The position numbers were made by a program, and so were the translations under genes. The notes under the pieces are model-generated. The model did no database searches and was not told the origin of the DNA. It was given only the letters and a program-made list of their open reading frames with translations. DNA of 8,708 nt from Verrucomicrobiales bacterium (GTDB taxonomy: Bacteria > Verrucomicrobiota > Verrucomicrobiia > Limisphaerales > SXQI01): the NCBI GenBank assembly GCA_005793025.1, contig SXQI01000111.1, positions 1-8,708 on the forward strand, given 5' to 3'. Positions 5,968 to 8,708 of the stretch are shown here, one piece after another (the first letter of the stretch is position 1; each line of letters begins with the position of its first letter).

Positions 5968-7365
5968 ATGGAATATAGATTCGTCTGTCCATCATGCGGT
6001 CAAAGGTTAAAGGCGGAAAATCAAGACGCTGGGCGGCTTGTGGATTGTCCACGTTGCGCCAAAGAGCTCCGCGTCCCTCCACCCCCTCCGAATCCCCACT
6101 CAACTTTTCAACCACCCCCGATGCCGCCCCCGGGAACGGGGATTTCCAAAGCTAACCTTGAAGGGACGCAAACGTGCCCCGTGTGCTGGCTTCGGTTCGA
6201 TACGGGCGACATCATGCACATTGCGATGCATGACTCGCTGCGAGGCGACCCATTGCTCGGAATCGATGCGCAGCAGCGGTTTCTTGCGACGCGGTTCGAT
6301 AACGCGGGGCAAGCCCTTGATGCGATGGGGATTCCGTCATCCGAGATCGCCTGTCCACACTGTCGCCGGAAGCTTCCCCGGAGCTTTCTCGGGATTCCGC
6401 ACCACATCATCTCGCTTGTGGGTGATCAAAGTGCGGGGAAATCCTATTTTCTCAGCGTTCTGACAAAAATGCTACCCGCCACGCTTTACAGCGACTTTGG
6501 TGTCACCTGGCTAGAAAGTGATCCTACCGGTAACGCGCCCGTAAACGACATGCGGAAAGCATTGTTTGGAGCCATCCGACCTGAGGAGGCAAAGCTCGCA
6601 AAAACGGTCTTTGAAGGCGCGATGTATGAGAAGTTGCCACGCCAAGGCAGAATGGTCGCTCTCCCGCGCCCCTTTATCTACACCATTATACCAAGGCGCA
6701 ATACGCCAGCCAAGCAGTGCGCATTGATTTTTTACGACAACGCTGGCGAACATTTTCAGCCGGGCGTCGATATCCACGAACAACCCGGCGCACAACATGT
6801 CGCCAGTGCCTCTGGAATCATCTATCTGTTCGACCCATTCAACAGTCCAGAATTCCGACGAGCCATTAGTAACACCAAGGATCCCCAGCTCGAAAAGCCC
6901 GTCGTAGATCAACAGGACACCATCCTTGCCGAAATGCGCGTGCGGATTCACGCGATCCGCAACCTGCGGCCACATGAGGTTTTCAGCACTCCAATCGCGT
7001 TTGTTGTCGGCAAATGCGATGCATGGCTCCCGTTGCTTAATGGCCAACCTATCACCCAACCGATCCACACTGGAATACTCGATCAAGGTGCCATCGATAG
7101 GAATTCCACCATCGTCCGCGAATTGATGCACCGGCTTTGTCCGTCAGTCGTTGCGAACGCCACAGCACTGAGCACGAATGTTATGTTTTTTGCAGCAAGT
7201 TCATTCGGCCACACCCCAGTGAAGACCAGCCGGGGTGATTACGTCCCCGACCCATCCCAACTCAAACCCTTCCACGTCGAAGTGCCAACCCTCTGGCTCT
7301 TGTCGCAAATCTACCCACCCCTTCTCCCTAGCGGCAACCCGGCCGGATCAAATCCGTCGTTATAA
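5968..7365 (+). CDS. Zinc-ribbon P-loop GTPase, DO-GTPase2-like (conflict-system type)
   Basis: A 465-residue protein with no signal peptide or membrane segment, so cytoplasmic. Its N-terminal zinc ribbon uses C7, C10, C27 and C30 (CPSC and CPRC). A proline-rich linker follows (37-55). A second metal-binding module uses C70-x2-C73 and C129-x2-C132, with H84 and H88 between. The GTPase core has G1 GDQSAGKS (152-159), G3 DNAGE (257-261), G4 GKCD (348-351; classically [NT]KxD) and a possible G5 AASSFG (409-414). This layout fits the TRAFAC-like double-GTPase group (DO-GTPase2), placed by comparative genomics in NTP-dependent conflict systems, where the GTPase is thought to act as a threshold switch. 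The GAP1-like gene follows after 19 bases, surely in the same operon. GTP specificity is inferred from G4. Exact subgroup assignment is from memory and needs a profile search. Confidence 0.75.
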   Translation: MEYRFVCPSCGQRLKAENQDAGRLVDCPRCAKELRVPPPPPNPHSTFQPPPMPPPGTGISKANLEGTQTCPVCWLRFDTGDIMHIAMHDSLRGDPLLGIDAQQRFLATRFDNAGQALDAMGIPSSEIACPHCRRKLPRSFLGIPHHIISLVGDQSAGKSYFLSVLTKMLPATLYSDFGVTWLESDPTGNAPVNDMRKALFGAIRPEEAKLAKTVFEGAMYEKLPRQGRMVALPRPFIYTIIPRRNTPAKQCALIFYDNAGEHFQPGVDIHEQPGAQHVASASGIIYLFDPFNSPEFRRAISNTKDPQLEKPVVDQQDTILAEMRVRIHAIRNLRPHEVFSTPIAFVVGKCDAWLPLLNGQPITQPIHTGILDQGAIDRNSTIVRELMHRLCPSVVANATALSTNVMFFAASSFGHTPVKTSRGDYVPDPSQLKPFHVEVPTLWLLSQIYPPLLPSGNPAGSNPSL

Positions 7366-7384
7366 AAACCTGCACGCCACTGAT

Positions 7385-8708
7385 ATGCCCGAGCAACTCA
7401 TTTACACCAGCGCCCCTCGAGGTTTAGTTGCCGGTCGATCGGGGCATTGCACCGTGGCGCACACCGCAGGCATGCGCGAAGCACTCAGGCTTCAATTGGA
7501 AAAGTGGAGTTACTATCAGCACCATGCATTGACTGGCGGGAAAGATCGTCCGATTTATTCCTACAGAATTACGGAGATTCGCGGTTCGCATTACTATGTC
7601 TTGAGCAAGATTCAGGATTCCGGACTGGATTTCACCGGGCGAACCAATTTCGTTGCACACCACCTTGTTTTTACTCCGGAGGAAATCCGTCAATTCCCAT
7701 CACCTCCCATCATTTTACGGGATTGGAAGGGCTGGGTCGCCTCATGGTCCAGAGAACCACAACTGCTTGAGAAGGAAGATTGGTCGGGGCTCCCAACGAT
7801 TCAGGGAAGCGTGTCTATTCCGGCGAAGAATTGGCTAGGACTCACAGGGGACGCCGTGAACGGATACGGTTTGCTCGAAGCACGGGCAGGCATTGCCTTC
7901 CGAGTAGATGGCTTATTAGAACGCGAAATCCTCACATTATTCGCCGAGAGTTTGGATTTGCTAGAGCTCCGTGATCCTCGCGGCGACTTCCGAGGATCGG
8001 CATGGCAATACACGTTCACCACTTCCATGCAGGAGCAAGACAACCCAGCCGATTACCGGTGGCGTTGCCTTTTTTCTGACAACCCAGCCTCCAGTCGATT
8101 TGCCGGGCCGGATAGCAAAAACCTTATTGATGTCCGCCCGGCGCGGGTCTCGAACCAAGAAGGGATTTTTGCCCGCAAAGGCCCACAAGCACCCAAATTC
8201 GTCAAACAGCCTCAAAACGTCACCCTCACATTGGGGGAAACGACCACGCTTAGTGCTGAGGCGGAAGGGGTGCCTACTCCTCAATATCAGTGGTTTAGCG
8301 TGGACAGGAATGGGAATTCGCAGGAAATCAGGGGTGCAACGGGCCCTGAATTCTTTGTTCACAACCCACCCCTCGGCACCTCCCGATACCTCGTCCGTGC
8401 CATCAATCCTCTCGGAGCCGTCGACAGTAATGTTGCCGCATTGTCCATCGAGCACGCTAAGTCAGCGAGTCCAGCACGGACATCGTCACAGGCGCGTCCC
8501 GAGATCGATGTTCAGCCCGTGGCACAAAAACCAAAAACTGCTCATGGAACAACCGCAAGGGACAATGCAAATCAAGGCACGTGGCGTGAACCGACCGAGG
8601 TTTACGGAAAGCGCAATCCGGTTTGGGAAATCGCCAAAATAACATGCGTTATTTTAATCTGCTTCGTGGTTCTGGGCGTTTTGGCGATAGGAGTGCGGCA
8701 AATCCAAC
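7385..8708 (+). CDS. GAP1-N2-like GTPase-associated protein with Ig-like domain and TM helix, 3' truncated
   Basis: An ATG at 7385 opens an uninterrupted frame to the window end, 441 residues, with no stop seen. Residues 3-250 match the GTPase-associated protein 1 N2 type. They start 'EQLIYTSAPRGL', then SGHCTVAHTAGM and 'LEKWSYY', and later 'WQYTFTTS' (from W207) and YRWRC (around 226). Residues about 270-356 form an Ig-like domain ('KQPQNVTLTLGETTTLSAEAEG', YQWF, RYLVRAINPLGA); both canonical cysteines are replaced by non-Cys residues. A polar, probably disordered linker follows (about 357-410), then a transmembrane helix at 419-437. There is no N-terminal signal peptide. Basic residues before the helix (GKRN) suggest the N-terminal side stays in the cytosol. 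The partner is the GTPase encoded 19 bp upstream. The role, presumably regulator or adaptor of that GTPase, is inferred from family context. Confidence 0.75.
   Translation, partial: MPEQLIYTSAPRGLVAGRSGHCTVAHTAGMREALRLQLEKWSYYQHHALTGGKDRPIYSYRITEIRGSHYYVLSKIQDSGLDFTGRTNFVAHHLVFTPEEIRQFPSPPIILRDWKGWVASWSREPQLLEKEDWSGLPTIQGSVSIPAKNWLGLTGDAVNGYGLLEARAGIAFRVDGLLEREILTLFAESLDLLELRDPRGDFRGSAWQYTFTTSMQEQDNPADYRWRCLFSDNPASSRFAGPDSKNLIDVRPARVSNQEGIFARKGPQAPKFVKQPQNVTLTLGETTTLSAEAEGVPTPQYQWFSVDRNGNSQEIRGATGPEFFVHNPPLGTSRYLVRAINPLGAVDSNVAALSIEHAKSASPARTSSQARPEIDVQPVAQKPKTAHGTTARDNANQGTWREPTEVYGKRNPVWEIAKITCVILICFVVLGVLAIGVRQIQ

Noticed and set aside
6511..7131. A 206-codon antisense frame opposite the GTPase
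   Set aside because: The sense frame carries all GTPase motifs; the antisense one has no recognisable domain or start signal.
7961..8455. A 164-codon antisense frame
   Set aside because: It is opposite the GAP1-like gene and has no family-like segments.
7971..8642. A 223-codon frame on + overlapping the GAP1-like gene
   Set aside because: It is in a different frame from the 7385 frame, which has clear GAP1-N2, Ig-like and membrane segments throughout. This is a shadow.
1..8708. CRISPR array, tRNA or rRNA genes
   Set aside because: No regularly spaced repeats, cloverleaf-like segments or rRNA signatures were seen on either strand by eye.

Overview
The window fits a member of the Verrucomicrobiota (PVC superphylum), which is an inference. 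It rests on four things: a lamin-tail-domain (LTD) surface-protein end whose wording is typical of that phylum, a zinc-ribbon GTPase plus GAP1-type pair of the kind found in socially complex bacteria, Ig-like modules without cysteines, and an intergenic hairpin cluster of a style familiar from Verrucomicrobia and Planctomycetes. No rRNA, tRNA or CRISPR array is visible, so the taxonomy is not proven.

Layout. Positions 1-354 (+) are the C-terminal end of an LTD protein. Eleven bases later comes a full-length uvrB (366-2423, +), the damage-verifying helicase of nucleotide excision repair. A 523-bp gene-free stretch (2424-2946) holds a perfect 34-bp inverted repeat surrounded by small hairpins, probably a REP-like or MITE-like repeat. 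Next are yqgE/algH (2947-3507, -), a previously uncalled 36-residue lipoprotein (3604-3714, +), and a transketolase (3741-5813, -) with slightly unusual cofactor motifs. The tiny lipoprotein gene and the transketolase converge on a short hairpin at 3724-3740.

The intergenic region 5814-5967 is divergent. It carries a palindrome overlapping a candidate transketolase -10 box. On the other strand it has phased A-tracts, a perfect TTGACA and a run of ten G inside the promoter spacer. This promoter would drive a two-gene unit. The first gene (5968-7365, +) encodes a P-loop GTPase with two N-terminal zinc-binding modules, resembling the DO-GTPase2 group. The second (7385 to the window end, +, incomplete) encodes a GAP1-N2-like protein followed by an Ig-like domain, a disordered linker and a transmembrane helix.

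The housekeeping genes (uvrB, yqgE, tkt) look unrelated to each other. The system of interest is the GTPase/GAP1 pair. Comparative genomics has placed such pairs in NTP-dependent biological-conflict (anti-invader) systems of multicellular or social prokaryotes. Here the GAP1 protein appears membrane-tethered with a probably cytoplasmic Ig-like module, and the promoter may be length-variable. The rest of the locus lies beyond position 8708.
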